Of a DNA stretch of 64,000 nucleotides, positions 22,135-31,850 are shown one piece after another. The position numbers were made by a program, and so were the translations under genes. The notes under the pieces were generated by a model. It did not search any database and had not been told where the DNA came from. It saw only the letters and a list, made by a program, of their open reading frames with translations. How positions within the stretch are numbered: the stretch's first letter is position 1; every line of letters begins with the position of its first letter. Source of the DNA: Prorocentrum cordatum (lineage: Eukaryota; Sar; Dinophyceae; Prorocentrales; Prorocentraceae); the NCBI GenBank assembly GCA_963575745.1, contig CAUYUJ010014322.1, positions 186,001 through 250,000 of the forward strand. Reading direction: 5' to 3'.

Positions 22135-22147
22135 AAAAAAAAAAAAA
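21946..22147. repeat. Poly(A) insertion in the helicase ORF, flanked by an 18-bp target-site duplication
   Basis: About 202 bp of A with a few T, G and C. TTTCTGGAGGTGACCAAA stands on both sides (21928-21945 and 22148-22165), an offset of 220 bp. The duplication contains AGGT, so GT at 21937-21938 and AG at 22155-22156 bound a 220-nt segment. Its removal joins RFLEV to TKGMAQ in frame. Confidence 0.9.
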
Positions 22148-22930
22148 TTTCTGGAGGTGACCAAAGGAATGGCGCAGTGCACGTGGGACCAGTCGGATCA
22201 TGCGTGGTTGAGGCGCCCGAACAGGTCGGTGCTGCAGATGACGAAGGAGGGCAGGGAGGAGCTCGCAGCGTTCGAGACGGCGCCGCTGCTGATGGATGGC
22301 AGGAAGGATCGGGCGTCGGGTGCCTGCGGCGCGGATAGGGTGAACCTGGAGAGGCTGTACCAGGTGGCGGCTGCCAGTGGCAAGCCCATGGCGTCTCTGC
22401 GCGCCTATCACAATTGGAAGGATAAAAGTAAATCTCGGCCGGGAGAGATGGCGGCCGACGATTTCCGAGGGATCGAGAACGAGCTTCACATGTGTGAAGG
22501 GGCGCGCGTGCTGCTGACGCAGAACTTGTGGGTCGAGGCGGGGTTGATGAACGGGGCGATGGGCACGCTGCGCGGGTACATGTGGCCGGACGGGGCGGAC
22601 CCGCACAACAGTGCGCGCCCGGATCTGCAGGCGCCCATTTGTGTTTTCGTCGAGTTCGACGACGTCGATCGGGGAAAGGACGAGAATGGCGTTCCGCGGT
22701 CTTTCTTCAAGAACGATCCTGTGCGCAAGAACTGGGTGCCCATCTGGAGGCAGACTGCATCGTCCACGACGGAGGACGGCCTCGCGCGCGAGAACTACCC
22801 GCTGCAGCTGGCGTGGGCTTTGACGCACTGGAAGGCGCAGGGGATGACGTTGGCGAAAGTCCGCGTGCACATGTCGGCGAAGACCGCGGCCGTCGCTGGG
22901 ATCGGGTTCGTCGCAACGACGCGCGTCAGG
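22148..22930 (+). CDS. PIF1 helicase, C-terminal half
   Basis: Frame 2 continues the helicase after the poly(A) insertion: TKGMAQCTWDQSDHAWLRR, then CEGARVLLTQNLWVEAGLMNGAMGTLRGY (the V.LT.NLW...GL.NG..G.. motif), and YPLQLAWALTHWKAQGMTLAKV plus AVAGIGFVATTRVRHP (motifs V and VI; consensus .PL.LAWA.T.HK.QG.T and G..YVA.SR.R). Two positions differ from consensus: HK is HW and SR is TR, and motif VI keeps its Arg. A 1-nt frame change near 22925 leads into the next segment. Confidence 0.88.
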
Positions 22931-23607
22931 CATCCGTGGACTTGGTGTTCGAGGAAGACTTGCCGGAGTACGCGGACTTCATGCGGGCCAGGCACACGAC
23001 GGCGTTCCGGGAGCGCCGTCGGTTCGAGCTGCGGTTGGAGGCGCGCGCTTCGTCAACGTTGCGGAAGTATGGGTACTGCGAGGCGGATTTGTGGACCGCA
23101 GAGGAGAGGTGTGCGGCGGGGAGATTGTTTGGCCGTCTCGAGACCGTCCGTGCGGCGCAGGCGGAGAGGCTCAGAGGTCTGAACAGAGTGGTGGATGATG
23201 ACACTTGGCTCTGGGGTGAGGACGGCGCGCCGTGCGTGTCCGCGTTGGCTGAGGCTGTCGATGCCGAGGCGGGGGGTGATGACGTCGCGCGGCGGCGTCT
23301 GCCCGCCGTGGCTGACAGGCTCCTGGACCGGAAGAGGGTGCGCGGTGTGACGTTGGAGGAACGCGAGGCCGCGCGGGAGCTGGCGGGTGGGGATGCAGAG
23401 GTTTTCTCTGGTGTTGACACGGTGGAAGAGTTGCGGGGGCGTTTGAGGGCTGCCGCTGCGCGGCTGTCGCGGGAGCGCCCGGACGACGACGGAGTGGAGT
23501 TGTTGGGCCGTGTCGCTGACATGATGGTGGATCGGTGGGTGGCGTGTGGGCGGTGGGATGGTCGCGTGTTCGATGTCGTGAACCGAGCCTGGGCCCGCTG
23601 CACATGA
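22926..23607 (+). CDS. Post-helicase segment of the Helitron polyprotein
   Basis: Frame 1 picks up directly from the helicase as SVDLVFEEDLPEYADFMRARHTTAFRERRRFELRLEARASSTLRKYGYC, which is the usual tail after motif VI in Helitron helicases. A charged helical region of about 180 residues follows, ending VFDVVNRAWARCT and TGA at 23605-23607. The next frame has an ATG at 23604-23606 overlapping this stop (ATGA). This could be a real ORF boundary, or another 1-nt frame change within one polyprotein. Confidence 0.65.
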
Positions 23608-24888
23608 GCGCTGTGAAGGAGGCCATGGGTGCGCTGGTGCCGCCGAGACTGCACGGGGGCTTGGATAAGGCGGCCAGGAAGATGAAGGATGCGTTCGGGG
23701 ATGTTCGCGGTGGCTGCGCGCTGCGGATGGACAAGTGGGTCGTGAACGTGCGGTCGGAGAGCGCTCTGGCTGAGGGCAGACTGGAGCGTCAGGCGTTGGA
23801 GTTCTTCCTGAAGGTGGCGCGACAGCTGTGCTCAGGGTTAGACCTGTCGATGACTGTGGCCTCGGCAAAGGTGGGCGAGCACGTCGGCGCGGAGGAGAAC
23901 CCAGAGCATTTTGCTCGGGTGGCGCACAACTGGACGAGCGTTTGGGACGCGAGCAGCGTCAGCGATAAGAAGGAGTTGCTGATAGTTGCTGCCGTGGACG
24001 CTCTGAGCGTGTCTGGCGTTCCCCAGGATTGGATCTTCGTGCGCGTCCAGGCTGGTCGGGCGGGGGAGGCGCTCGGGCGTGCCGAGTCTCTGACCGTGTG
24101 CGTGTACGATCGAGGCCGCAGGGAGACGGTTGCAGGGCGAATCGCTCGGAATATCGACGCGCTGCTGCGGCCGATACAGGCCAGTGATGGGCGTCGCCCG
24201 CCACCAGTGGTAGAGTTTGGGGAGGCGCCGCACGTTCGGGTGCCTTCGCAGAGGATCGCCGGCGCACTCGGGCTCCTGCTGGGCCACGTTGGTCGCGGGG
24301 CCGGTGCTAGGGTGCTGGATGCGTCGGCGGAGTCGTTCGTGCCAGACGTGTGTCGTGCGTTGCGGGGCGCGTTCGCGTCTTTCCGCGCGGGTGTCGGCGC
24401 GCGGGGTGCGCGGGATGTCATGGAGTTGTTGCTCTCGGACCAGGAGTGCCGTGACGCTCTGGACCTCTTCGGCGTCGCCCCGCGCGCGGATGTGTCTGGG
24501 CCCAGAGCGGCGGGCGCGGGCCGGGCGATGGCGGGTGTGGTGGGGAGGGCCGTGGACGAGGCAGGCGAGGGAGAGGGCCTTGAGGGCGCGTCGACGTTGT
24601 CGTTTGCGACGTGGAACATTGCTGGTGGGCATCGCGCTGCCGTGGCGCCGCGTTCCTGGACCGCGCGGGATCAGCGCGCCGCGGTTCTTGGCGAGGTGCT
24701 CCGTTGGAGGCAGGCGCGCGGGTGTGACGTCGTTGCCTTGCAGGAGTGCGAGGGCGGGGGCGCGTGCGAGGAGCTGTCAGGGGAGTTTCAATTGGCGGGC
24801 GCTGCGCAGGCGCACGAGTCCAGGGGGTATGTGCACCTGTACGTCAGGCACGGTCTGCGGGCGGAATCTGTGGCTGTGCGGGCAAAAC
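23604..24888 (+). CDS. Uncharacterised domain plus first half of EEP endonuclease
   Basis: Frame 3 from ATG 23604: MSAVKEAMGALVPPRLHGGLDKAARKM...MDKWVVNVRSESALAEG. This roughly 300-residue region contains DWIFVRVQAG and LTVCVYDRGRRETVAGRI, vaguely like the W...V and VYDS strands of Ulp1/C48 peptidases, but no catalytic His or DCG is visible; a degenerate copy is speculation. From 24600 an exonuclease/endonuclease/phosphatase (EEP) fold starts: LSFATWNIAGG (metal-binding Asn codon 24615) and DVVALQECEG (catalytic Glu codon 24744). It breaks at 24887 in an A-rich tract and continues at 25057 in frame 1. Confidence 0.72.
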
Positions 24889-24999
24889 CAGAAACAAAAA
24901 GAAAAACAAAAGGCCGAAAAGAAGATAAAAAGAAAGAAAACACGAAAAAAAACAAAAAAAAAAAAAATAAAAAAATAGAGAACAAAAAAAAAAAAACAA

Positions 25000-25041
<42 letters not shown>

Positions 25042-25056
25042 AATAACAAAAATAAA
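24887..25056. repeat. A-rich tract inside the endonuclease ORF
   Basis: About 170 bp of A with scattered C, G and T. The EEP domain is interrupted between VAVRAK and TDPCVLCRVQVPG. Only a short A-run-containing word is shared by both ends; no long target-site duplication is visible. Confidence 0.8.
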
Positions 25057-25639
25057 ACGGATCCGTGCGTGCTGTGCCGTGTCCAGGTGCCCGGAGACGG
25101 CGGCGCCGGCGGCGATGGGCATGTGCACGTGGCGGCGGTGCACCTGCCCACGGACGCGTCATGGGAACGGCGTCGTGCGATACTTGGGAAGATTGTGTCG
25201 AAGTGCGGTGACGAATGCCATCGGCTGCTCATCGTGGGCGACATGAACAGCACGGATGCGCAGATGCAGGCAGCCGTGGAGCAGTTGCGTCTGAGGGACG
25301 CATGGTATGAGGGCCGATCCTGGGGTTGCCCCGGCAATAATTTCTATTCGGGTCTCGGCGAGAGGGGGGCTGTTGGCCAGAGACGTGACCGGGTGCTCTT
25401 CGGAGCGGACCTCTGGTCCGAGGTGCACTTGGTAGGGAAAGGGGAGGTGTTCTTCGAGGGTTCCGAGTTCCACATGTCCGACCACTATGGGCTGTTCGGG
25501 TATGTGCGTGCCCACGCGTGCTTTGGATCTCGGGAGCAGAAGATGAGGGCCGTGGCGCAGCGCGCGAGAGTCGTGCTGCAGGCGACGCGTGATCAGTCAC
25601 AGAGACTGGAGGGTGTGGAGGTTCAGAGTCGGGTACATA
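25057..25639 (+). CDS. EEP endonuclease, second half
   Basis: Frame 1: TDPCVLCRVQVPG...HVHVAAVHLPTD, LLIVGDMNSTD (Asp codon 25240, Asn codon 25246), RRDRVLFGAD and EFHMSDHYGLFGYV (SDH codons 25477-25485). With the first half, the motifs WN, QE, GDxN and SDH of an AP-endonuclease-like EEP enzyme are all present, so the catalytic set is complete if the A-rich tract is bypassed. Helentron-type rolling-circle elements are known to carry such an endonuclease. After about 25640 the frame enters A/C-rich sequence; SVGRESAALARRIN (25669-25712) looks like a short island of true coding sequence. Confidence 0.82.
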
Positions 25640-25945
25640 GACAAAAGACAAAAACACAAACAACAATAAGCGTGGGTCGAGAGTCCGCGGCGCTGGCCCG
25701 GCGCATCAATAACAAGACAAGGCAACAAACGTCAAAACACAAAAAGAAAAACAACACAACAAAAAAACAAAAAACAAGACAACAAAAAACACAAAAAAAC
25801 AAAAGCAACAAAACTATAACAACAAAACACACACTACCAAAACAACACAAAAAACAGCACAAGCACGAACAGCAATAACCACCTCCAAAGAACAAACAAA
25901 CACATAAAAGCAAAGCAAGCAAGGCACACAGGAAAGGGAGCGCAG
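25640..25945. repeat. A/C-rich low-complexity tracts with a 45-bp coding island
   Basis: Two A/C-rich stretches (25640-25668 and about 25713-25945) with CAAAA and ACAAC words flank a GC-rich island that translates as VGRESAALARRIN. GC-rich coding resumes near 25940 (RRNEIERRI), apparently shifting into frame 2 by 25967. Very low G+T content contrasts with all surrounding sequence. Confidence 0.75.
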
Positions 25946-25966
25946 GAACGAGATCGAGAGGCGTAT

Positions 25967-28390
25967 TTGCGGACGCAGCAGCGGGCTGCCGGCCGCCGAC
26001 AGCGCCGTCGGGAACAAGCGATATCCGCAGCGTTCGGGCCACAGAGTTTGTTTGCTTTGGGTCGCCCGGTTCCGCCGCCGCCGAGCCCCTGCCCGCCTCC
26101 GCCGCCACCGTGCCCGGCAGACATGTATGTCCCGAGCGTGGCTGGCATTCGCGCGGCTTCGTGGGGCAGCGTGCGGTGCGTGCCCGTCCGAGGGATGCCG
26201 CGGCAATGGCACACCTGCTACGTGGTCAGTGTGACGCAGCTGATGTTGCGGACGCCTGCCGTCTTGGAGTGGCTTCGATGGCATTCAGAGCAGCAGTGCG
26301 AGGACCGGGGCACGGGGCGTTGTTGCGTGTGCGGGATGTGGGAGACGTACAACCAGTTGTGCTCGCGACGCTGGCAGCAGGGACCTGTGGGTGTGCTGCG
26401 GCGTACGAGCGTTGACTGCGACGACGATGTGATGGGGCGGCCGAGTGAGTTCAACGACCCGTGGCAGCAGCAGGATGTGTTTGCGTATTGGGGTAAGCTG
26501 ATGGTGGCTGCGCGTGACGCAGAGATGTTGGAAGGTCGTTTTGCGCAGCGGGAACCCGAGAGCATCCGCGCGGTGAATCTACGGGTGACGTGCGTTGATC
26601 AGATGTTCGGGTTCGTCGTGGCGAAGCGGGAAAAGTGTGACGTGTGCAATTACGAGACTGTCGCGTACGAGGCTGAGGATGTACTGAAGCTGCGTGTTCA
26701 TGGACGTCCAGGTGGGCCCTTGATGCTGCAGGAGTTGTACTGCGACTTCTGTGCTCCTGAAGAAATCGAGAAGAGCTGCCCGGGGTGTTGCCGCGACGAG
26801 CACGACCGGGTTAAGCACGTGAGGCAGACGAGAGTCACTGGTGTGGCACAGGTTCTGGTGGTTCAATTGAGGAGGGGCACCGAGGCGCGGGAGGCAGTGT
26901 GGGTGGAAGAGCACCTGAGGCTGCCAGGGCTTCCCCAGATGCAGTTGGTCGGTGTGGTTTACCACAATGGGCGGTCAGTGAATAGCGGCCATTACACGAC
27001 TCTGTGCCGCGTTCATGATAGGAGGTACTTCATGTTTGACGACGATGAGCCACCGCGCTTGATCCGAGGCGAGCCGGCGCACATCAAGCAGAAGGAGGCG
27101 TACATGGCAGTGTATTGCCGCCTGGGCCGCGGTCAGGGGCAGGGCGCGGGCGCAGGTGCGACCGAGTTGGGCGCAGCGCGTGAGGGGCAGGGCAGTGGCG
27201 GGAGTGGGCCGGGGGGCAGTGTTGCGAGTGCGTCTGGTGGCGGCGGATGGGGCGGGGGTGGGGCTGTTGGCGGTGACGCCGACGGAGCGACGGAGCGCGA
27301 GGGGGGGAGTGGGGCGTCGGCGGCCCGAGGGAACGGGCGCGCGCGCGGCGTCGCTGGCGATCGGGCCGGGGTTTCGGCCTCTGTCGGGTCGGGGGGTGAG
27401 GCTACGTCCGGCGGTGGAGTTGGTGCAGGGCCAGGCCGTGGAGGACGCAGGGGGGGCGTTGTCTCGGTTGCCGCTGCCAAGCCGCGTTCCGCGAGCAGGC
27501 GCCTGCGGAGGAAGTTTGCGGTTTCCGAGTCAGGGGAGGGGCGCGCCGTCGATGGTGATGGTACCGCTGGGCGGCTAGCGGTCACGACGACGGGCGCGGC
27601 TTCGGGCGCAGCCGAGTCCAGGGGCGCGGCAGGCGTCCGCGACTTGACCGCTGGGGTTGGCGGGGGGGCGGTGTCTCCGAGAGAGGGGGGGGTCTCAGGC
27701 TCGCCGGGTGGCGCCGCTCCGCGTTCTGCCGCGCGGCGCGCACGGGGGAAGACGGCGACGCCTCGCTCGGATGCAGGGGCGGCGGGTGGCGCGGTCACCG
27801 CGGCTGGAGTCAGGGATGTCGGCGGGGAGCGCGACGTCGCTGGGCGAGGCCGCGTCCGAGGTGCTCGAGGGCCCGCGGGGGCGCGCGCGGGCGGCGGGGG
27901 TCTAGGTGGCGATGTGGCGTGCGCGAGTGTCGCGGGGGGGAAATATGTGGCAGCGGTGGAGACGGGGGGCGGCGCTGAGGGGGTAAGACTGGGGGCGGGG
28001 GGGGCTCCAGCGTCGGGGAAGCGAAAGGTGGAGCCTCGGTCAGAGGCGGAGGTCCCTCGGAGGAGGTCGGCGCGTTTGGCGCCCGGCCCCGTCGCGGTCG
28101 AAGAGGGGGCTGCCGCGGGCGAGGGCGCGTATATACGAGGGGGGGTGCTGGTGCGCCCGAGGCGCGCGGAGCCGCCTGGACCGTCGAGTGGCGGCGGCGC
28201 CGCGCGAGTGGTCACAGGTTTCGGCGCGGGAAGGATCGAGAACTTGGCTGCGTTCCGGCGCAGCCGCGATTTGGGGGATGCGACGCGCGCGTCGCAGCGG
28301 GTCTCGGAGGGGACCCGAGGGGGGGGCGTGGATATGCAGGGGAATGAGCTGGATCCGTCTGCGGGGTCCGCCTGGCATGCGGGTCGATAG
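25967..28390 (+). CDS. C-terminal ubiquitin-specific peptidase (USP/C19) domain of the Helitron region
   Basis: Frame 2, about 807 residues (numbering from 25967; the true protein probably runs in from upstream). Cys box GMPRQWHTCYVVSVTQLM has catalytic Cys84 (codon 26216). WQQQDVFAYWGKL at 166-178 matches the QQD motif. A zinc-ribbon-like pair of CxxC knuckles lies at 224/227 and 259/262. VLVVQLRR precedes the His box YHNGRSVNSGHYTT (His342, codon 26990) and YFMFDDDEP (Asp358-360). The Asn usually before the Cys is replaced by His, so activity is uncertain. USPs remove ubiquitin from proteins. From residue 390 the protein is Gly/Ala/Arg/Ser-rich, with several RR/KR patches (e.g. PRSASRRLRRKFAV), and ends [20 protein letters not shown]. 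Rolling-circle elements of the Helentron class more often carry an OTU peptidase, so a USP here is unusual. Confidence 0.85.
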   Translation: MRTQQRAAGRRQRRREQAISAAFGPQSLFALGRPVPPPPSPCPPPPPPCPADMYVPSVAGIRAASWGSVRCVPVRGMPRQWHTCYVVSVTQLMLRTPAVLEWLRWHSEQQCEDRGTGRCCVCGMWETYNQLCSRRWQQGPVGVLRRTSVDCDDDVMGRPSEFNDPWQQQDVFAYWGKLMVAARDAEMLEGRFAQREPESIRAVNLRVTCVDQMFGFVVAKREKCDVCNYETVAYEAEDVLKLRVHGRPGGPLMLQELYCDFCAPEEIEKSCPGCCRDEHDRVKHVRQTRVTGVAQVLVVQLRRGTEAREAVWVEEHLRLPGLPQMQLVGVVYHNGRSVNSGHYTTLCRVHDRRYFMFDDDEPPRLIRGEPAHIKQKEAYMAVYCRLGRGQGQGAGAGATELGAAREGQGSGGSGPGGSVASASGGGGWGGGGAVGGDADGATEREGGSGASAARGNGRARGVAGDRAGVSASVGSGGEATSGGGVGAGPGRGGRRGGVVSVAAAKPRSASRRLRRKFAVSESGEGRAVDGDGTAGRLAVTTTGAASGAAESRGAAGVRDLTAGVGGGAVSPREGGVSGSPGGAAPRSAARRARGKTATPRSDAGAAGGAVTAAGVRDVGGERDVAGRGRVRGARGPAGARAGGGGLGGDVACASVAGGKYVAAVETGGGAEGVRLGAGGAPASGKRKVEPRSEAEVPRRRSARLAPGPVAVEEGAAAGEGAYIRGGVLVRPRRAEPPGPSSGGGAARVVTGFGAGRIENLAAFRRSRDLGDATRASQRVSEGTRGGGVDMQGNELDPSAGSAWHAGR

Positions 28391-28440
28391 GGCGGGGGGT
28401 GCGGTGGGGGCTGGGTTTTGAGGGGGCAAGAGAGGAGAAG
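28331..28440 (+). repeat. Helitron 3' coding end, copy 1 of a direct repeat
   Basis: GATATGCAGGGGAATGAGCT and the following 40 bp recur at 35180-35240 with roughly six substitutions in about 60 bp. Downstream the relation continues more weakly (GGGCTG..GGGTTTTG). Both copies run into TG-rich microsatellite. Confidence 0.88.
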
Positions 28441-28480
28441 CAAGACGGGGGGGGGCGGAGCGGGCAGACTAGGGCAAGGC

Positions 28481-30004
28481 TGTGCTGCGAGTGTCTGTGT
28501 ATATGGTGCTGTGCGTGTCAGTGTGCTTGAGTGTATGTGCGTGTGTGTCTGTGTGTTTGTGTATTTGTGTGTCTGTATGTCTGTGTGTTTGTTTGTCTGC
28601 GTGCTTGTGTGCCTGTGTGTCTGTGTGTCTGAGTACCTGTGCTTCTGTGTGTCTGTGTGTCTGTGTGTCCGTTTGTCTGTGTGTCTGTGTGTCTGTGTGT
28701 CTGTGTGTCTGTGTGTCTGTGTTTCTGTCCCTCTGTCTTTCTGTGTGTCTGTGTGTCTGTGTGTCTGTGTGTCTGTGTGTCTGTGTGTCTGATTGTCCGT
28801 GTGTCTGTGTGTCTGTGTGTCTGTGTGTCTGTGTGTCTGTCGGTCTCTGTGTCTATGTGTCTGTGTGTCTGTGTGTCTGTGTGTCTGTGTGTCCCTGTGC
28901 CTCTGTGTCTGTCTTTCTGTCATTATTTGTGTCCGTGTGTCTGTGTGTCTGTGTATCTGTGTGTGTGTGGTTGCCTGTGTGTCGGTGTGTCCGTGTGTCC
29001 GTGTGTCTGTGTGTCTATGTGTCTGTATGTCTGTGTGTCTGTTTGTCTGTGTGTCCGTGTGTCTGTGTGTCTGTGTATCTGTGTGTCTGGTTGTCTGTGT
29101 GTCTGTGTGTTTGTGTGTCCGTGTGTCCCTGTGTGTGTCAGTGTGTCTGTCTGGCTCTGTGGCTGCGTGTCCGTGTGTCCGTGTGTCTGTGTGTCTGTGT
29201 GTCTGTCAATCTGTGTGTGTTGGTGTTGGTGTGTCTGTGTGTCTGTGTGTTGGTGTCAGTGTGTCCGTGTGTCCGTGTGTCTGTGTGTCTGTGTGTCTAT
29301 GTGTCTGTATGTCTGTGTGTCTGTTTGTCTGTGTGTCCGTGTGTCTGTGTTTCAATGTGTCTGTGTGTCTGTGTGTCTGTGTGTCAGTGTGTCTGTGTGT
29401 CCCCGTGTGTGTCCGTGTGTTTGTGTGCCTGTGTGTCTGCGTGTCCGTGTGTCCGTGTGTCTGTGTGTCTGTGTGTCTGTCAGTCTTTTTCTGTGTGTTT
29501 GTTTGTCTGCGTGTTTGTGTGCCTGTGTGTCTGTGTGTCTGTGTGTCTGTGTGTCTGTGTGTCTGTGTGTCTGTGTGTCTGTGTGTCAGTGTGTCTGTGT
29601 GTCTGTATGTCCGTGTGTCTTTTGTGTCCGTGTGTCCGTGTGTCCGTGTCTGTGTGTCTGTAGGTCTGTGTTTTTGCGTGTCCGTGCGTCTGTGTGTCTG
29701 AGTGTCTGCGTGTCTGGGTGTCAGTGTGTCCTTGAGGCAGTTTTTTTGGTGTGTCTGTGTATCCTTGTGCCTGCGTGTCTTTGTGTTTGTGTGTCTGCGT
29801 GTCTATATGTCAGTATGTCTGATTGTCTGTCTGTCTGTGGATCTGTCAGTGTGTTTGTCTTCCTGTGCGTCTGTGAGTGTGTGTGTGTGCTTGTCTGTCT
29901 GTCTGTTCGCGTGTATTTGCGTGTGTTTGTGTGCGCGTGTGTGTGTGTCAGTGTCTGTGTGTGCGCACGTGGCACTGGCAGCCCCGTCGGTCTGTCTGTC
30001 TGTG

Positions 30005-30043
<39 letters not shown>

Positions 30044-31809
30044 GTGTCTGTGTGTCTGTTTGTCTGTGTGTCTGTGTGTTTGTGTGTCTGTGTGCCTGTT
30101 TGTCTATGTTTCTGTCTCTCTGTGTGTCTATGTGTCTGTGTGGCTGTGTGGCGGTGTGTCTGTGTGTCTGTGTGTCTGTGTGTCTGTGTGTCTGTGTGTC
30201 TGCGTGTTTGTGTGTCTGGGTGTCTGGGTGTCCGTGTGTCTGTGTTTCTGTGTGTCTGTGTGTCTGAGTGTCTGTGTGTCAATGTTTTTTTTTGCGTCTG
30301 TGTGTCTGTGTGTCAGTGTGTCCGTGTGTCTGTGTATTTGTTTGTCTGTGTGTCTGTGTGTCTGTGTGGCTTTGTGCCTGCGTGTCTGTGTGCCCATGTG
30401 TCTGCGTGTCTCTGTGTTGGTGTTTCTGCGTGTCTGCGTGTGCCTGTGTGTCTGTGTGTCTGTGTGCCTGTGTGTCTGTGTGTCTGAGTGTCTGTGTGTC
30501 TGTGTGTCTGGTGCTGTGTGTGTCAGTGTGCCTGAGTGTCTGTGTGTCTGTGTGTTTGTGTATTTGTGTGTCTGTGTGTCTGTGTGTTTGTTTGTCTGCG
30601 TGTTTGTGTGTCTATGCGTCTGTGTGTGTGTGTTTGTGTGTCTGTGTGTTCGTGTGTCTGTGTGTCCGTTTGTCTGTGTGTCTGTGTGTATGTGTGTCTG
30701 TGTGTCTGTGTGTTTGTGAGCTTGGTTTTCTGTCATTCTGTTTTTCCTTGTGTCTGTGTGTCTGTATGTCTGTGTGTCTGTGTGTCTGAGTGTCCGTGTG
30801 TCTGTGTGTCATTGTGTCTGTGTGTCTGTGGGTCTCTGTGTCTCTGTGCCTGCGTGTCTGTGTGTCTGTGTGTCCCTGTGCTTGTGTGTCTGTTTTTTTA
30901 TGTCTTTCTTTGTGTCCAGGTGTCTGTGTGTCTGTGTATCTGTGTGTCCGGTTGCCTGTGTGTCTGTGTGTCCGTGTGTGAGTGTGTCTGTGTGTGTGTG
31001 TGTGTGTTTCTGTGTGTCAGTGTGTCAGTGTGTTAGTGTGTCTGTGTGTGTATGTGACTGTGTGTCTGTGTGTCTGTGTGTCTGTGTGTCTGTGTGTCAG
31101 TGTGTCAGTGTGTCGGTGTGTCCCTGTGTGTGTCCGTGTGTCTGTGTGACTTTGTGTCTGCGTGTCCGTGTGTCCGTGTGTCTGTGTGTCTGTGTGTCTG
31201 TCAGTCTTTGTGTGTTGGTGTTGGTGTGTCTGTGTGTCTGTGTGTTGGTGTCAGTGTGTCCGTGTGTCCGTGTGTCTGTGTGTCCGTGTGTCCATGTGTC
31301 CGTGTGTCTGTGTGTCTGTTTGTCTGTGTGTCCGTGTGTCTGTGTGTCTGTGTGTCCGTGTGTCTGTGTTTCTGTGTGTCTGTGTGTCTGTGTGTCAGTG
31401 TGTCTCTGTGTCTGTATGTCCGTGTGTCTTTTGTGTCCGTGTGTCCGTGTGTCCGTGTCTTTGTGTCTGTATGTCTACGTGTCTGTGTCCGTGTGTCTGT
31501 GTGTCTGAGTGTCTGCGTGTCTGGGTGTCTGTGTGTCCTTGTGACTGGTTTTTGTGTGTCTGTGTATTCTTGTTTCTGCGTGTCTTTGTGTCTGTGTGTC
31601 TGCGTGTCCGTATGTCAGTATGTCTGTGTGTCTGTCTGTCTGTGAATCTGTCTGTGTGTCTGCCTTTCTGTGCGTCTGTGTGTGTGTGCATGTCTGTCTG
31701 TCTGTCTGTGCGCGTGTATTTGCGTGTGCGTGTGCGCGTGTGTGTGTGTGTCAGTGTCTGTGTGTGCGCGCGTGGCGCTGGCAGCCCCGTCGGTCTGTCT
31801 GTCTGTGTC

Positions 31810-31850
<41 letters not shown>

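Larger units (their letters stand above)
9586..28390 (+). mobile_element. Helitron-type rolling-circle transposon, giant polyprotein region
   Basis: A single plus-strand series of coding segments carries the Helitron signature: Helitron N-domain, Rep nuclease (HYH at 18065-18073, YVTKY at 19301-19315) and PIF1 helicase (Walker A at 21139-21162). It also has an upstream CW-type zinc finger and DUF6570-like region, and downstream EEP endonuclease and USP peptidase domains. The segments stay free of internal stops but change frame about ten times by 1-2 nt. They are also interrupted by four low-complexity tracts (19319-19593, 21946-22147, 24887-25056, 25640-25945). Either this is a decaying element, or the read has homopolymer indels, or some tracts are introns. 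Element ends were not found with certainty: TGTCTG-type arrays lie on both sides and a second copy of the 3' coding end lies at 35180-35282. An EEP domain resembles Helentron-type elements. Confidence 0.88.

Noticed and set aside
25967-27130. OTU peptidase, expected for Helentron-type elements
   Set aside because: The Cys box, QQD, zinc knuckles and SGHY box fit USP/C19 instead.
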